From the NCBI GenBank assembly GCA_026545765.1, contig CM048843.1:23309646-23373645 (forward strand): 64,000 nucleotides of DNA, given 5' to 3'. A program made the position numbers and the translations under genes. This document shows, piece after piece, positions 1 to 11,136 of the stretch (position 1 is the stretch's first letter; each line of letters begins with the position of its first letter). The stretch is from Plantago major (Eukaryota; Streptophyta; Magnoliopsida; Lamiales; Plantaginaceae). A model generated the notes under the pieces. That model was not told where the DNA came from, did not search any database, and was given only the letters and a program-made list of their open reading frames with translations.

Positions 1-219
1 TGAGATTTGTATTGTATAGGATTATTAGTACTGTTGAGATTGTCGTTTTTTATTGAGGACATGTAATATTATTGTATTTGGGATTTTAGATGCTCTGTTT
101 GTACCACTTTGAGATAATTGATGTATTTGAGGATAAAAAAGAAAGCTTCGCCTTGGCGTGAGCCCATCTCACGATAGACGGCCGGTCGCGCCAAAGTGAT
201 TTGGTTTTGGGGCGTGACA
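1..219 (-). repeat. Terminal part of an LTR (same family as the LTRs at 46.6, 54.6 and 56.6 kb)
   Basis: Read on the minus strand from 219, this begins TGTCACGCCCC and continues with the same order of blocks as the LTR starting at 54559 (the GGCGCGACCGGCCG block, a GTGAGATGGGCTCACGCCAAG-like block, then the 'GCATCTAAAATCC' block). It is therefore the 5' part of an LTR in the opposite orientation, cut off by the window edge. No coding sequence is visible. Confidence 0.7.
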
Positions 220-1035
220 ACACGAGTTTTAATTATGAATTAAATTTTTGAGAGATTTGTCACTATTAACAAGAAGATATGTCAGCACTATCTACTATCT
301 AGATTATCCCGCAATAATTTATTTACATTAAAAACGAAAGAAAACTAAAAAATTGCAATATCAAACCTGCCTATATACAAACCATTGATCATTTGCTCTC
401 CTCATGCCCGAGATCGATTACCAGTTTGTATTAATAAAGAAAATTCAATTTGCGTTATTTCTTTTTTCCGATGTGTTTTTCGATGCTTTAGTCGCAATTT
501 GGATTGTGGAAGTGATTCTCCAAATATGGAGAATGGTCCATGTATAAAAAAAGTGAGAATACTAAATAATATACCTATTTAAATTATAGTTATCATGATA
601 ATAAGTTTGAGTGTACATCTCCAAATTCATTTTGGTATAATATACATAAGTTGGTGAAGTAGATAATATACTCTAATGACAACTCCGAACTTACAAGAAT
701 GAAAATCATACAATCTTATAATTTTTAACATGAGCGAACGTTTAGAGTTGTGTTAGTTTGTATTCTATGGGTGAAGTTTGATTTAAGGGGTTTGCACTCT
801 AATAGATTAGTGTACTATCAAACCTTAGTTAGAAAAAAATTATATACAATAAGATTCTTATTGTAAATTTCAAATCATATGTCTATAAAGGATAAACAAA
901 TTCCTATTAGATTACAGTGCATATAGTTTTCTATACATGTTTACTAAGTTATGACAATTAAAAATAGCCAGAGACACTATTGAGCTCATGTCCTCCTAAA
1001 TCGTACTACATTGGTATTCCATCATTTTACTTTTA
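220..1035. other. AT-rich intergenic DNA, no gene seen
   Basis: Only short ORFs without recognisable domains. The nearest open frame (385-582) has no family resemblance. I see no RNA gene here. Confidence 0.6.
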
Positions 1036-2098
1036 AATTAATGGGTTGGACTTTATCCAATCTGAATCAAACCCATGAAAATAATGATGTTGAGATTCAG
1101 GTCGGGCAATACCTGAACCTGTGTAACAATACCCGAACCCGGCCCGATCCAACATTTTATGATTAAGTTAGTATTTTTTGGGATATTTGGGGGGGGGGGG
1201 GGGGTGTGCAAAAAAAAAACCACTATAACATGTGAAGATTATGTATGTAAAAGACTCCCTCCGTTCGGATTGAACTTTTGGCGGGCCCAGCACAAATTTT
1301 AAGCGAAAAGTGAATAAAGTAGGAGAAATAGTGAATAAGGAAGGAAAGAGAGTAAATAAAGTATGAGAAATGGTGAATAGAGTAGAAGAGACCGTGAATA
1401 AAATATGATAAATATTTTCCATTTAATGAGAAGTTGCAATCGGGACATCCCGAAATAAAATGCGGGAAGCTGAATTTGGATAGGGGGAGTAAAATTTTGT
1501 TATGCACAGTATTTTATTTTGGTTTGGGTTTCAGGAATTCAGTTTTTTTTTTTAACCCGTATCAGTTAAAATTAATGGGTCGGGTAGAATACCCGATATA
1601 AAATATTTGTTATTAAGCCGTCAGATCCTGAACGGGTTCGGGCTGGGTTGAATCCCACCCCTTTTTAAAGTATATCAGTCATTGCCCGTCGTATTTTTAT
1701 ATTTTCTATAGTAACCATAACAAAAAGACTCAATGAAGTACTACGTCACTATCCACCAACATCACAACTAATGATGTGCTTTTTTCAGTTCCAGGAGATA
1801 GAAGAGATACACATGAGCTAATTGGTGGTGTGTTGGTCTTTACATGTCTATCAATAACATTTTACACGTGAAGACTTTCAATTTCTTTTTCTTTATTTAT
1901 AAGATTCGATCGGTAGGATGGGGTATAAGAGTTATCTTCTCTACGATATCTGACTGGAAAGACTGGTTCTATCCAACCCGAATTCAACCCCGTTTGAAAT
2001 AATGATGTTCAGATTTGGTCTGGCTTATACTCGACCCGTTCCATACCTTTGTTACAAGACCCGAGCGCAACATTTTATGATTAAGTTAGTAAAACTTA
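1036..2098. repeat. Two direct copies of a ~125-bp repeat (about 1045-1175 and 1975-2098)
   Basis: Both copies run from an 'AATAATGATGTT' block through an ACCCG-rich stretch to a shared 'AACATTTTATGATTAAGTTAGTA' type end. They flank a Stowaway-like MITE and other decayed transposon DNA, including a further ACCCG/CGGGT-rich stretch at 1555-1665. This looks like fragments of a degraded element family. Confidence 0.5.
1254..1494. mobile_element. Stowaway-like MITE, degenerate ends
   Basis: Left end ACTCCCTCCGTTCGGATT and right end GGATAGGGGGAGT are near-inverted repeats of the CTCCCTCCGT type. The interior carries the 'GTGAATAAAGTAGGAGAAAT' type motif common to this MITE family; compare 15117-15353. 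The TA target duplication is not clean, so the ends are approximate. Confidence 0.55.
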
Positions 2099-2134
2099 CA
2101 TTTTTCTCCGACGGATGTGGGGGGTGGGGGGTCA

Positions 2135-2475
2135 TATACTCTTTAAGCGGGGAAACTCTCTTCGATCTTCTCTCTACTTTCTTGATCAATAACGGACCTG
2201 GGGGATCTGATACTCTCTATGTGGGGAAACTTAATTTGATCTTCTCTCTGCTTTCTTGATTTACATAACGAGCCGGAGGGGGGGGGGGGGGGAATCAGCT
2301 TATACTCTCTAGGCGGAGAAAGTGTCTTCAGTCTTCTATGTACTTTCTTGATCTCCATGACATGCCGTCATGAAGTGTTGAGGTTCTGGCAGGTACTCTC
2401 TAAGTGGAAAAACTCTTTTCTATCTTCTCTCTACTTTCTTCATCCATAACGGGCCCGGGGGAGGGGGAGGGACAA
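2135..2475. repeat. Tandem repeat, four units of ~77-93 bp
   Basis: The phrase 'ACTCTCTAAGYGGGGAAA...TCTTCTCTCTACTTTCTTGATC' recurs starting near 2135, 2212, 2305 and 2394. Each unit ends in a G-rich run (2275-2292 is an almost pure G tract). No coding capacity is apparent. Confidence 0.7.
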
Positions 2476-2670
2476 CATGTGAAATTATGTTTGTAGAATA
2501 ATAATTTTTGTGTCTTTGGTGGGGTGACGCATACACCGAGGGGTTGTTGGAACCGGTGGGTTGGAAAAATCAACTGCAACATGTGAAATTAAGTTTGTAT
2601 AATTTTTTTGTGTGTGGTGGGGTGACCACATACCACCGCAGGGTTGTTGGGAACAACCCTATTGATTGTG
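2472..2670. repeat. Two direct ~105-bp repeats
   Basis: Both units start CAACATGTGAAATTA (2473 and 2578), pass through TTTGTGT...GGTGGGGTGAC and end near GGGTTGTTGG. The first unit directly follows the 2135-2475 array, so the two arrays form one unstable repeat cluster. From 2671 to 3465 I see only AT-rich DNA without a gene. Confidence 0.6.
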
Positions 2671-3465
2671 TTGTATACTTTTTTGTATTTTATTTTGATT
2701 CCGTTTGAGGGATAGGTTTTTTTTAAAAAAAAAAAAACATGTACATTACTAATTAATGCGAATTAGTACGGTGACTATTTTTACATTTTCTATAGTTAAC
2801 ATAAATAAACACTCAATGATATAATATTAGATGAAGAAGGACTACCGATCGACACCACGATCGTTGTTCACATAAATTTGACTATCTTATTTTCTCGATT
2901 AATTTATTTTATCATCCCCTTTTTATTTATTATTAAAAGTAAACTATACCGCGGCATCGCCCGGGTTAGTAAAATCTGCCAAATCTATCTCCTGCTGTAA
3001 AGGCATTATTATGTAAATTAATTAATTAATTAACTTAGATTATTCGGATTCCAACAAAAAATTAAGCCATGTTAATTAATGGGAACGAAAAAGTATCGTT
3101 TGTCTTGTTGTGGAATGTACTGGAAGCTGGACTTGATTCCCATGACCAATATAATCTAGGTTATTGTGATTTACTAGTAATGTGTAGATAGATCTAACCT
3201 GAGAACGTGCATATCCATGGGACGACTCATAGATATTTTGCGCTCAATATGGAAAGCCTACCATTTTCTTCAATTTATACTAGTATCTTATTCTTATCTA
3301 TCTATCTAATCTAACCATTATTATTAATGCTACTATTTATTTACTCCTTAGATCACTTTCATCATTCAGCACCGTCCACCTATTTTTCACTTTTACTAGT
3401 ATCTTCTTCTATATATAGTAAAAATAGTATAATGTTTTTTTTTTCTGTGTTATCAAAAATTATCG

Positions 3466-3668
3466 GTCAATGAGGTGTAGCTCAATTGATTAGGCTGAAC
3501 CCAGAGGTTATGGGTTCGATTCCCGTCGAGAGCGTGATTCTGTTCTAGTGTATACTAGCTTATGATAGATTGAATGAAAACTTTGTAATGAGATTGAGAT
3601 ATGAATAATATATTATTAGATTTGATGTATTATGATTGGTAATAGTGATATTTTTAAAAAAAAATATC
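3466..3668 (+). mobile_element. tRNA-derived SINE-like element
   Basis: A pol III A-box-like TAGCTCAATTGATTAGG (near 3478) and a B-box GGGTTCGATTCCC (3509-3521) lie at the spacing typical of a tRNA-related SINE head. About 130 nt of unrelated body and an A-rich tail (3655-3664) follow. The flanks show a loose direct repeat (AAAATTATCGG before, AAAATATCGG after). The acceptor stem does not pair, so this is not a working tRNA gene. Confidence 0.5.
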
Positions 3669-3768
3669 GGATAAACTATTAATTAGTTACACATGACATT
3701 AATTAATTGTTGTACTGATCACCACCCGTTCGATAGAAGTTTGTTCAAGATAACTCTACACATCAGAC

Positions 3769-4397
3769 TAGGGGTGTTCAAAAATACCGATAAACCGAAA
3801 AAACGAACCGAAACCGAACCGAAAAACCGAACCGATAACAAAGGGTTCGGTTTTTGGTTTGCTATTTTTAAGCAAATCGGTTTTCGGTAATTTTCGGTAC
3901 AATACCGAAAATTACCGAAACCGAACCGAAAACCGAAATTCTTAAAAAATTCAAATATTCTTACATTCTCGAAAAAGTATGGCCTTATTTCATTGAGTAT
4001 TGCATTATTTATTAAAGCAAAAATTATACATTACTAACATAAAATAACAAGAATGCAATGTTTATGCATTGCTAACATGTTACAGTAATTAAGTTTGATA
4101 AAACAAACTACTACTTCTTCTAGTCTAACTACTGTGAGCTTATTTTCATACAAATATTTTCATGTAGGGAGGTTATTAAAACAAATATTGAAACGTAACG
4201 AGGTTATTTTTTCATTTTTAAAATGATTTTTCGGTATTTTCGGTTTTTACCGTACCGTTACCGAAATTTTCGGTATGGTACCGAACCGAAAAATAAATTC
4301 GGTTCGGTTTTCGGTTTTCATAATTTTTGCAATTTCGGTTTTCGGTTTTTCGGTTTCGGTTCGGTTCGGTATACCGAAACCGAAATGAACACCCCTA
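3769..4397. mobile_element. hAT-type MITE with perfect 8-bp target duplication
   Basis: Terminal inverted repeats TAGGGGTGTTCA (3769) and TGAACACCCCTA (ending 4397) are exact inverses. They are bracketed by an identical 8-bp direct repeat CATCAGAC (3761-3768 and 4398-4405), the hallmark of hAT insertion. Long subterminal arrays of CCGAAC/GGTTCGGT motifs on both sides could pair into a hairpin. Length is 629 bp and no transposase is encoded, so it is non-autonomous. Confidence 0.9.
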
Positions 4398-4620
4398 CAT
4401 CAGACTCACTTTATTATTGTAAAGAACTACTGATACACTTGATTTTCTTTGTAAATCAATTTATTCTATTTAAATTAGAGAGATTAGATAGCTAGGTCAG
4501 AAAGACTTGGAAGATTATTTGACACCCCGTGCTACCCCTCCATTTTTCATGTAAAAGTACTATTATACCCCTATTTAAAATGTATTTCAATGTCTAAATA
4601 GATATTTACGTTAAAAGTAA

Positions 4621-4622
<2 letters not shown>

Positions 4623-4675
<53 letters not shown>
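4623..4675. repeat. (AT)n microsatellite
   Basis: About 50 bp of uninterrupted AT dinucleotide. Confidence 0.95.
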
Positions 4676-4676
<1 letters not shown>

Positions 4677-4780
4677 CTTGTAGCCAACTGGTCATAAGGC
4701 AAGTGATAAGTTCTTCCACTTGCAGGTTGAGGGATCAATTCCCCTATCATGTACATCTTCTTGAACTTTTTTTTCCTCCA
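4675..4780 (+). mobile_element. Possible second SINE head
   Basis: A near-consensus A-box TAGCCAACTGG (4681-4691) and a weak B-box-like GGGATCAATTCCC lie about 40 nt apart, with a short T-run at the 3' side. It starts directly at the (AT)n tract. The evidence is limited to these boxes. From about 4780 to 5650 the DNA is AT-rich with no supportable gene. Confidence 0.3.
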
Positions 4781-5653
4781 TCCATTTCATGTTTTTACCA
4801 ACACTATATCTTTATTTTTCTATTTTCAGCAATCTTTATCATTTTAACTCCTTTATCTTTTTGTTGAGTTATTTCATTTATATTTTAAATTTAATATTAT
4901 TCTCACAAAATAAACTATGTAAGATGATACTACGTCCTTTTATAAGTTTTCATTTTGTTGTGTTAATTTCTTGTTATGTACATTTGTTTCACTACAAACT
5001 AATTCTAACTTATATCGAAAAATAAATAAAAAATCTATAGTATAATTGTTATGCTTTTATATATAATAATTTAAATCATCATTTATGAATTATTTTTGAA
5101 AGTTTATGTTCAAATGAACTGTTTAATAGTAAAAAAAGAAAGTTAGAAACTTATTTGTGTAAAAAAAAACACTAATTAAGAAAAAAATAAAATAATAAAA
5201 TTGAAAGCTAGAGATGCAGAGTAACATATACTCATTTAGTAAAAAGAAAAAAAGAAAGACACGCAAGTTTAATAATAAATATTTTTTATTAAATTAAATT
5301 ATTTTATTAATAAAATTTTAAAATAATATTGTACTACCCCTCAAATAAATTTCTGCGTTCGCCCTGGTACTATTTGTGTTGATTTAATCACGATGTGTTC
5401 GTGTTTATGAATTGTGCCAAATGTTGGCCTTTAATATACTAGTCAGTGCCTTGAATGACCTTGACAAAGTATTTGTGGACTTTATTAATTTCAAACACTC
5501 ATCTATTTTACAGTCAACTGAATCATTTAATCCGATTCACTATTTCTTAACCTAGCTAGGGACCCTTATTTAACCCCGTTCCCACAATCTTTTTTAATAC
5601 GTTAGGACCATTTTATTCTATTGAGTATTTAATGTAAACTTTGATAATTCCTA

Positions 5654-5859
5654 CTCCCTCCCTTCAGGATAAATGGGGTTGACACGTAATTTTAGGTGAA
5701 AATTTAATATAATGATAAAATATAAAAAATGTTATAAAATGTGTCCTTTTGGTGGAAAATTGTGTATGAGATTGATTATTAATTTTCGGGTGTGGGATAT
5801 ATAGTTCTGTAGGACGACTAAAAATGATAAATACATGAAGTTTTACGGGACGGATGGAG
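5654..5859. mobile_element. Stowaway-type MITE
   Basis: Ends CTCCCTCCCTTCAGGATAAA (5654) and ACGGGACGGATGGAG (ending 5859) form a mutated inverted pair and are flanked on both sides by the TA target dinucleotide (5652-5653, 5860-5861). Length is about 206 bp. Confidence 0.7.
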
Positions 5860-5861
5860 TA

Positions 5862-7793
5862 CCTTATACTATCTGCATTCCCACGGGTGGAGCCAGGTGA
5901 TTGATGGGGGAGGCCTAATTATATATATTATATGTGATTATTTTTAAAGTTATGAGAGTAAATTATAAAATTATCAAAAAAATATTACATAAAAAGTCTT
6001 CTTTTTAAAATTTGAAAGGAACGAACACTCCACTATACATTCTCCCGACTCTGTCCATGTTGCATAACATTTTTGTCCAATAAATGGAATTGCCACTAGT
6101 GTTCCAAAAATTGGATGGGCAACCTAATGCTACTTTGTCCGATAAATAAAATTGTCACTAGTGTTCCCAAAAATAAAATGGGCAAAAGTGAATAGCTTAA
6201 CTTATACATATATACGATTTTATCTAGTCAAATTTCATTGCTTGGAAATGAAGAATTTGAAGACCTTTTTGTAATTATTGAAGGAACAGTAAGCTAGGGA
6301 ACTTCCTTGAACATGTAGAATGATTGCCAAGATCTTGAGGAACACACAAGTATACAATATTAAAAAGTGGCTACCCATATTTAAATGGTGATGTTGGCCT
6401 GTTGTAAATAATTGTCATCAGTGACATCACACTCAAATGTTAGACACAACAAAGACTAAAAGACAAACGTGCAATACTTTTAAATTTCTTAACCTAAATT
6501 AAATGTCTTAATCTCCACACTTATTTGTAATTATGTGTCAATGTTTTAGTTGAAATTCAGCGTATCTTTTGAGAAAATTGGTTACACAGCTAACTCTTAT
6601 GATGCAATAATTGTTTAAATTAGTACATATGATTGATAAAAAATAAAGCATGTTCACTGTTATATCATCTCGACGTTGAACCGAACCATTTGACTCTCTC
6701 CGCTTCCGACTTTCTAGGCTATGATGTGCGACTGAACCTTTTCTTCATTTATCCATTCGGGTGGGCATAGGACGGGTTCATAACATGTATTGGGACCCGC
6801 CCCTAGCGGGTTTTTATTTCAAAACCCGACTATGATATAGTACATGGCCATTTTACGGTGATTATATGAGGGTTCGCAAACTCCAACTAACTTGAATGTT
6901 GGGTTATTTATGTGAAAAAGTGTTGCCATTATGTTGTGACAAAATTACATGCAACATTATATTACCGTACTTATGTATCTTTCACGATTTTGATATTTTA
7001 CATTCACTAACCTACTTTTTTAGAAGTCTTACTGATATTTTAAATTTAAGGTTTTGACAAAAATATGTGTGAATAGTCGAACATGAATGGATATACAAAA
7101 TATCGGCTTTATATATCTAAAGTCATATGTTGAGAATATCTAGAAAATATACCTAAAAGAAGTTTGCAACAAAACGTAGACCGGTTTGCACATGTAAACA
7201 AGTTTAATCACGGGCATACCCGGAAGGGGGCATAGGGGGCGTCCCCCACACAAACGCAAACCTCCGACATAATCTTGCATTTATAGTTTGGTCCCTCGAA
7301 CTTTAAATTCTGGGCCTGCCCCTGAGTTCAAACATTTAATATATGTTAATAAGAAGACTACACAGGTGAATCAGGTTTAGAAATCTACGCAAAATTTAGA
7401 AAAAAAATATAATCGATGGCGAGTTATAACTTACATTTAACAAATTTCAATCAGCTATCGGTCAATTATCGTGTCTAGGGAAGTGGAAATGTCATTGGCA
7501 TTGGACAAAAAGGAAAGGAAATATAACTGGATGAAATGGACCAATATGTGAATTTACACATGGTGAGATCCACCATATCCTATAATAATAGTAATATAGT
7601 AATGCAACGTGAAATTTGATACTCGTCCTCTATTGCCTACATAATGCATACATATTACATGCTATTCCATCGATATTTGTCTCCTCTTCTCTTCCCTTCC
7701 CTACCTACCATTTTTTTCAACTCGATTACTCTTCTTCCCTATCTAAATCTCCCAACAAAATCACTCAACACAAATCAACTACTATTATATCAT
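5862..7793. other. Gene-free DNA and presumed promoter/5' leader of the BBX gene
   Basis: No supportable coding region. Short repeat remnants are present at 6760-6830 (GGCGGGTTC/CCCGC words) and 7210-7320. The last ~180 bp before the BBX start is C/T-rich with CTTCCCT-type words, consistent with a 5' leader. An upstream ATG at 7644 is in frame with the BBX start, but it lies in this leader-like region. Confidence 0.5.
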
Positions 7794-9459
7794 ATGAAGA
7801 TCCAGTGTGACGTCTGCGACAAAGACCAAGCCTCCGTCTTCTGCGAGGCCGACGAAGCCGCCCTCTGCTCCGCCTGCGACCACCGTGTCCACCACGCCAA
7901 TAAGCTCGCCGGGAAACATCGCCGGTTCTTCCTCCACCAACCTTCCGCCAAACAATCCCCTCTCTGCGATATATGTCAGGTCAGTGTGTACAGTTCATAC
8001 CATAGAATTAATATAAATGATTAACTTTCGCATATCCTTAAAATTTTAGTAACTTTTAAATAACGCAGATTTTTATCAATTGATATATTTGTTCGAAATG
8101 ATTTGATAGTTAGTTAATTATCCTAATGTGAATTTCATTTTTTTGCAGGAAAAAAGGGCGTTCTTGTTTTGTCAACAAGACAGGGCAATATTGTGTAGAG
8201 AGTGTGACATATCAATACACAAAGCAAATGAGCTTACCAAAAACCATTCAAGATTTCTACTCACTGGTCTAAAACTTTCATCAAATTCCACTTCACCTGA
8301 ATCACACTCCTCTGTTTGTGATCCTGTTCCAACTATGAAATCGCAAAATGAATCATCTAGCAATGCACACAAACGTACAACACCCACTGCAAGGAGTACA
8401 AGTGCTAGAAGCACGGCTGTAACTGCAAATTCTCAGAGTACAGATTTGACAAGTAGTAGTATCTCAGAGTATTTGATCGAAACTTTGCCCGGTTGGCATG
8501 TTGAAGACTTTCTTCTCGATCACGCTAATTCTCCTTCTCCTTATTCTTTCTCTAAGGTATTATGAGTTTACTTTTTTTTTTCTTTTTTGATTTTTTTCCT
8601 ATCTAGGTGTCTGTTCTTACTCTGTCGTACTATGGATTAAAATCTCGATTTACACCATGTTTCATGTTTTCCTTTTGTAAAAAGTGAATGTTATCCGATA
8701 AGTATCCGATGTTTATGGCATACAATCGGAGTAAAAATTTAGTTGACTACTTTTAGAATTACATATTGATTTATTTGGATGAGTTGAAAATTTTCCGTAA
8801 TCTTTTTATTATATATATATGTGTGTGTGAGTAATCTGCTTGTAACTTGTAGATCTTGTGACAAATAATCACTTGATCAATGCATTTTAACGAATTTAAA
8901 CAATTTCTAAAGTAATTGATTCAATTTAAGTTTGATAGACCTAGTCTGTAGAAATATTTCCCGAAAGATTCGGATGTTCTTGGAAATTCTTAACTCTCAT
9001 CAAGATTTTATACCTTGGTGATATTCTACTGCAAATTTTGCTTTTGTAACACATACAAAAGTGAATGAGGGTATATATATATTTTTGTGTAGTATAGGTT
9101 TATGATATGATATTTTTAACTAACTGAGTGATCCTTTGGACAATTATTAGAATGGAGAAAATGATGTGTTACCATTCTGGGATGGTGGTGATGATGGGAG
9201 CAGCATGATTGGATCTTGGATCCCACAAATGGAGAATGGTGCAGCAGCACCTTTGCATTACAGTACACAAAATCATCATCAGTCATATTTTGGAGCAATT
9301 GCAAATGGGGGTAAGGAGCTGCAGTTCACTGTCACTAATAACACCAAAATACACAATAGTAGAAAGAAGACTGAAGATCCCAACTCTTTTGCTGTTCCAC
9401 AGATAACCCCATCTTCAAATACTAATGCTGCTTTCAAGAGATCAAGAACTCTCTGGTAG
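7794..9459 (+). CDS. B-box zinc-finger transcription factor, double B-box type (BBX20-22-like)
   Basis: Three exons join in frame: 7794-7979, 8149-8556, 9151-9459, giving 300 residues. The start MKIQCDVCDK is the usual beginning of group IV BBX proteins; an upstream in-frame ATG at 7644 would add 50 unrelated residues and is rejected. B-box 1 is residues 5-47 (C5, C8, later Cys/His/Asp ligands); B-box 2 starts at C58 and is split by intron 1. A conserved block ISEYLIETLPGWHVEDFLLD (residues ~173-192) and a basic C-terminus FKRSRTLW follow; there is no CCT domain. In Arabidopsis, BBX20-22 act in the nucleus with HY5 to promote photomorphogenesis and anthocyanin genes; that role here is inferred from family. 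Orthology to one particular BBX number is not settled. Confidence 0.9.
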
Positions 9460-11136
9460 TAGTAGTAGTAGTTGTATTACTAGTTTTTACTACCTTTCTT
9501 TTTTTACCTCAACTTGGATGTTCTTCTTCTCACTTTGTTAATGCAAATCATGTCTTTGTTATCTTTGGCTGGTATCATGGATCTTTTTGTCTTGTTGTAA
9601 ATAAGAGGCAATCCATGTGGAGAGTTGTGCAGCTTGCAACTCACTTTTTTCTTTTTTTAACAATTATTTTCTCCTCACTTATTCTAGGACTCTTGTTTCA
9701 GAAAAAGTTGGGATCTTTATGAGAAGATAATATCTTGCAAGCTGGAAAGATGGGCAGGTCCATCTCCAGTTCAGAATAATAACATTCTTTAGGTGCTGCC
9801 TTTAAATGCTCCAAAATAACTACTCCTATTAAAGAGTAATGGGCTATGATAATTGACAGTGATGTATACTAAGCATTAGCTCTAGTGTTAACAAAATTAG
9901 TCCTAAAGCATCATGATAGAAGCTTATATCAATCATGTTCTAAACAGAAATCTGGTAAGAGAGAAACTGGTGCAGTAACCATGCTTTTTAGAGTTAGTTA
10001 ACCGAATGCTAAACTTACTGGAAGAAAACTGGCTTCTCCATTTCCACAGTCGAAAATGATAAAACGGGCATAGGAGGTCAAAGCTTGACGCAAAGTAATA
10101 TGCACATTGTGGATCCATAACCAGTTATCATTTACACAAAAAAGGGAAGCACAGACAATAAGAATGAATCTGTTATCAGAAGTTGACTTATGCAATGTAT
10201 CATGTATGGGAAGAAGTTAATGGGGACAAGATGTGAGTTGCAAGTCATCATCATCTTCATGGAATGGATGGGTTTCTCCAATGAGGGATGGACCACACAT
10301 CAGATCCGTGGATTATCACAGAGCCTACGCCACGAGAACTGAGGTGGAACCTTTACATTTTTCAGTAGGCTGTGTTCATACGCTGCATAAGAATGCAAAA
10401 AGAGCCAATTAGCATACGTGAACTGCCGTAGGTTTCTCTGTGAAAAAATAAACTTCGAAAGAGACTTGGATTTGGTCAGACAAAAGTAACGGGGACCATA
10501 ATGTCAACTTGGATGCGTGTGGAGTTCTTGTGTCCTAATCGTCATTAATCTGTTTCACATGTCTCCATCCAAATTTCACAAGATCTGGACAACAGATTGA
10601 TCAACGTAACCAGTTTAAATCAAATGACAGTATACGCATAATACACAGCACAATTGAGAGCCTTCATATTGTCATTAAGTTATAAACTCTGTACTCGGTA
10701 TGTAGCCTCTCTATAGCTGGTAGCCGATAGATGATAGAATAATAAACAAAACAGCTGCTTTGTTTGTGTGTGTGAGGGCGGGGAATGTACCTAAAGTAAC
10801 TAGTCAAATTAACTAGAGAATCAGCTAGATGTTCAGGTAACAGTCAAATCTGATCATCTAGCTGATATGCTAAGGTGATTGACAAGTAGTTAGTGAACTC
10901 AGGGTTTTGAATGGTTTATGACACTGAAGTCAACTGAACTAGATTCTCTCCCAGAAGTGATATCGTGTGCAGCCACGATTAAACAATGATCTTATTTATT
11001 AAGTATGTAACACATGCCAAGCAAATGGTGGAGTAAATTTGCAAGAACAGGTCGAGTCAGCTAATTACCTTGAATTGCTTTTTGGTTCTCTGTTGTTACT
11101 GGTAGGTTGATCAAGCACAGAAAGGTGCATCATGCA
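9460..11136. other. Intergenic region, 3' flanks of two convergent genes
   Basis: The BBX gene (+) and the SH3P2-like gene (-) converge here. T-rich 3'-UTR-like sequence follows the BBX stop. The short minus-strand ORFs (9933-10195) have no recognisable domain. 10730-10960 holds a loose inverted motif CTAGCTGAT/ATCAGCTAG. No RNA gene seen. Confidence 0.5.

Noticed and set aside
3476..3540. tRNA gene on the plus strand
   Set aside because: A- and B-boxes are present but the acceptor and anticodon stems do not pair, and a SINE body with A-rich tail follows; called as a SINE-like element instead.
7644..7793. In-frame N-terminal extension of the BBX protein from an upstream ATG
   Set aside because: The extra 50 residues are leader-like and match no BBX; the MKIQCDVC start is the family norm.
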